Assembly: GCA_903904765.1 (NCBI GenBank)
Contig: CAIVEA010000377.1
Span: 1-6,366, forward strand
DNA: 6,366 bases
Direction: 5' to 3'
Source: an uncultured Chloroflexota bacterium
GTDB lineage: Bacteria; Chloroflexota; Anaerolineae; Aggregatilineales; Phototrophicaceae
Shown: positions 5,447 to 6,366 of the stretch, in pieces
How positions within the stretch are numbered: position 1 is the first letter of the stretch
Layout: each line of letters begins with the position of its first letter
The notes under the pieces: model-generated
Seen by the model: only the letters and a program-made list of their open reading frames with translations
The model's database searches: none
Told to the model about the DNA's origin: nothing
Position numbers and translations under genes: made by a program

Positions 5447-6366
5447 ATGGAAAACCGTAAGACTCAGCTACGTAAGGAGTTTGGTCAGGCTTTCAGACAA
5501 ATCGTCACCCAGTACTATCCCAAGTGGCGCGACGCAGATCCGACCAGCAATTCCGATGTAGATGATCTGAACAATTCGGCGGCTTCACGCAATCATGATC
5601 TGGGAATCAGCCCGCGCACGGCTGAAAATTGGATGTACAAATACGATCAAGGCGTGCAGCGCAGCGCCTACTACGGCGTGATAGGACGTATGGAAAAGGC
5701 GAAGCGCGTTCCGCAGGACGAAATTGCGGCGTTGAATGTGTTGTATGAACGCATGGCCGAAGTGTGGGCAAACGGTGACCTGCCGGATACTAGACAGGAA
5801 GAACTACCACCACCTCCTCTGCCTGTGCTGACCAAATGGGTATACCTGTTAGCAACCGTCACCGTGCTGTCAGTGGTTGGTGTGGTGGTCATTCTCTTAA
5901 CCCGCCCGCTGGCGAATCGGCCTGTTAGTGCCGAGACGTGGGTTCAAGAGCGCAGCACCATTGGCGGCTTGCCGATGGTCAAAGTGCCAGCCGGTTGCTT
6001 CAATATGGGGACGTTGACAGGCCGCGCTGATGAGCAACCCGTTTCGCAGGTATGCTTCGATAAAGCTTTCTGGATTGGCGAAACGGAAGTGACTATCGAG
6101 CAGTATGGTTCGCAGCCGGATGCAGAATGCAACACCAACAAGGTCGCGCTTTCCGGTCTGGTCAACTGCGTGGAAGGCCAATGCCCGCGCAACTGCGTGA
6201 CATGGGACGAGGCGAATGCTTTCTGCGCTGCCCATGAGCTACGCTTGCCCACCGAGGCCGAGTGGGAATATGCGGGGCGCAGTCCCGATGGTCGCCTGTA
6301 TCCTTGGGGCAACAGCCCGATCTACGGCTATGCCATCGTGCGGACGAATTTCAGCACCAACGCCAT
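5447..6366 (+). CDS. Membrane-anchored protein with FGE-sulfatase (SUMF1) domain, 3' partial
   Basis: The visible 306 residues run off the window edge with no stop. The ATG is well fixed: GAGGAA (5435-5440) lies six bases upstream, and an in-frame TAA at 5417-5419 with no other in-frame ATG excludes a longer form. Residues 1-120 are hydrophilic and predicted cytoplasmic. They include a possible helix-turn-helix stretch LGISPRTAENWMYKY (52-66) and a helical segment (about 85-108). A proline run (121-124) leads to one membrane span (about 131-151). Outside lies an FGE-sulfatase domain: MVKVPAGCFNMG (177-188), DEQPV, FWIGETEVTIEQY (209-220), VTWDEANAFC (251-260), RLPTEAEWEYAGR (266-278) and LYPWGN (284-289). 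Seven cysteines (184, 203, 228, 241, 246, 250, 260) suggest disulfides. The catalytic cysteines of true formylglycine-generating enzymes lie further C-terminal, so activity cannot be judged. It may instead be a sensor, a ligand-binding surface protein or a protein modifier. Confidence 0.88.
   Translation, partial: MENRKTQLRKEFGQAFRQIVTQYYPKWRDADPTSNSDVDDLNNSAASRNHDLGISPRTAENWMYKYDQGVQRSAYYGVIGRMEKAKRVPQDEIAALNVLYERMAEVWANGDLPDTRQEELPPPPLPVLTKWVYLLATVTVLSVVGVVVILLTRPLANRPVSAETWVQERSTIGGLPMVKVPAGCFNMGTLTGRADEQPVSQVCFDKAFWIGETEVTIEQYGSQPDAECNTNKVALSGLVNCVEGQCPRNCVTWDEANAFCAAHELRLPTEAEWEYAGRSPDGRLYPWGNSPIYGYAIVRTNFSTNA

Noticed and set aside
5897..6312. Two overlapping - strand reading frames opposite the FGE-domain gene.
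   Set aside because: Both lie antisense to conserved FGE motifs and show no family features of their own.
1..6366. CRISPR array, tRNA, rRNA, integrase or transposase genes.
   Set aside because: No regularly spaced direct repeats with unique spacers, no tRNA-like cloverleaf and no recombinase-like proteins were seen on either strand.

Overview
The window holds a nearly complete HAAT-type (branched-chain amino acid family) ABC transporter operon on the + strand, followed by a short accessory stretch. That stretch has a small zinc-ribbon gene on the - strand and, at the right edge, the first 306 codons of a membrane-anchored protein with an FGE-sulfatase (SUMF1) domain. Coding DNA is moderately GC-rich, Shine-Dalgarno-like sites precede most starts, and operon genes are tightly packed, all typically bacterial. 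The single-pass protein with an extracytoplasmic FGE domain and the style of the transporter proteins would suit a Chloroflexota (Anaerolineae-like) genome. That placement is an impression from protein style, not a demonstrated assignment.

Layout: 1-1163 is the substrate-binding protein, cut at its 5' end by the window edge. A 73-base gap with a strong GC-rich hairpin separates it from livG (1237-2016). livG and livF (2013-2717) overlap by ATGA. livH (2719-3717) starts one base after livF. livM (3736-4794) starts at a GTG placed by its ribosome binding site. Together they encode a binding protein, two ATPases and two permeases, a full importer for amino acids or related small molecules. The order is binding protein, ATPases, permeases, whereas E. 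coli livKHMGF has the permeases before the ATPases.

4795-4965 has no convincing gene. It holds a possible 18-codon CxxC reading frame on the - strand and the left part of a large imperfect palindrome (4910-4998). The right arm of the palindrome runs into the 3' end of the zinc-ribbon gene (4966-5163, - strand) and supplies its last codons and stop. The palindrome sits between two convergent genes and looks REP-like.

5164-5446 is a strikingly AT-rich divergent intergenic region between the zinc-ribbon gene and the FGE-domain gene. It carries a consensus TATAAT facing the zinc-ribbon gene, two dyads, and a 21-base tandem repeat just upstream of the FGE-domain gene. The FGE-domain protein has a cytoplasmic N-terminal region with a possible helix-turn-helix segment, one membrane span, and the first part of an FGE fold outside. 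This topology resembles a one-component membrane regulator or a surface protein. It is the least ordinary item here, but the domain's C-terminal half, where the catalytic cysteines would lie, is outside the window.
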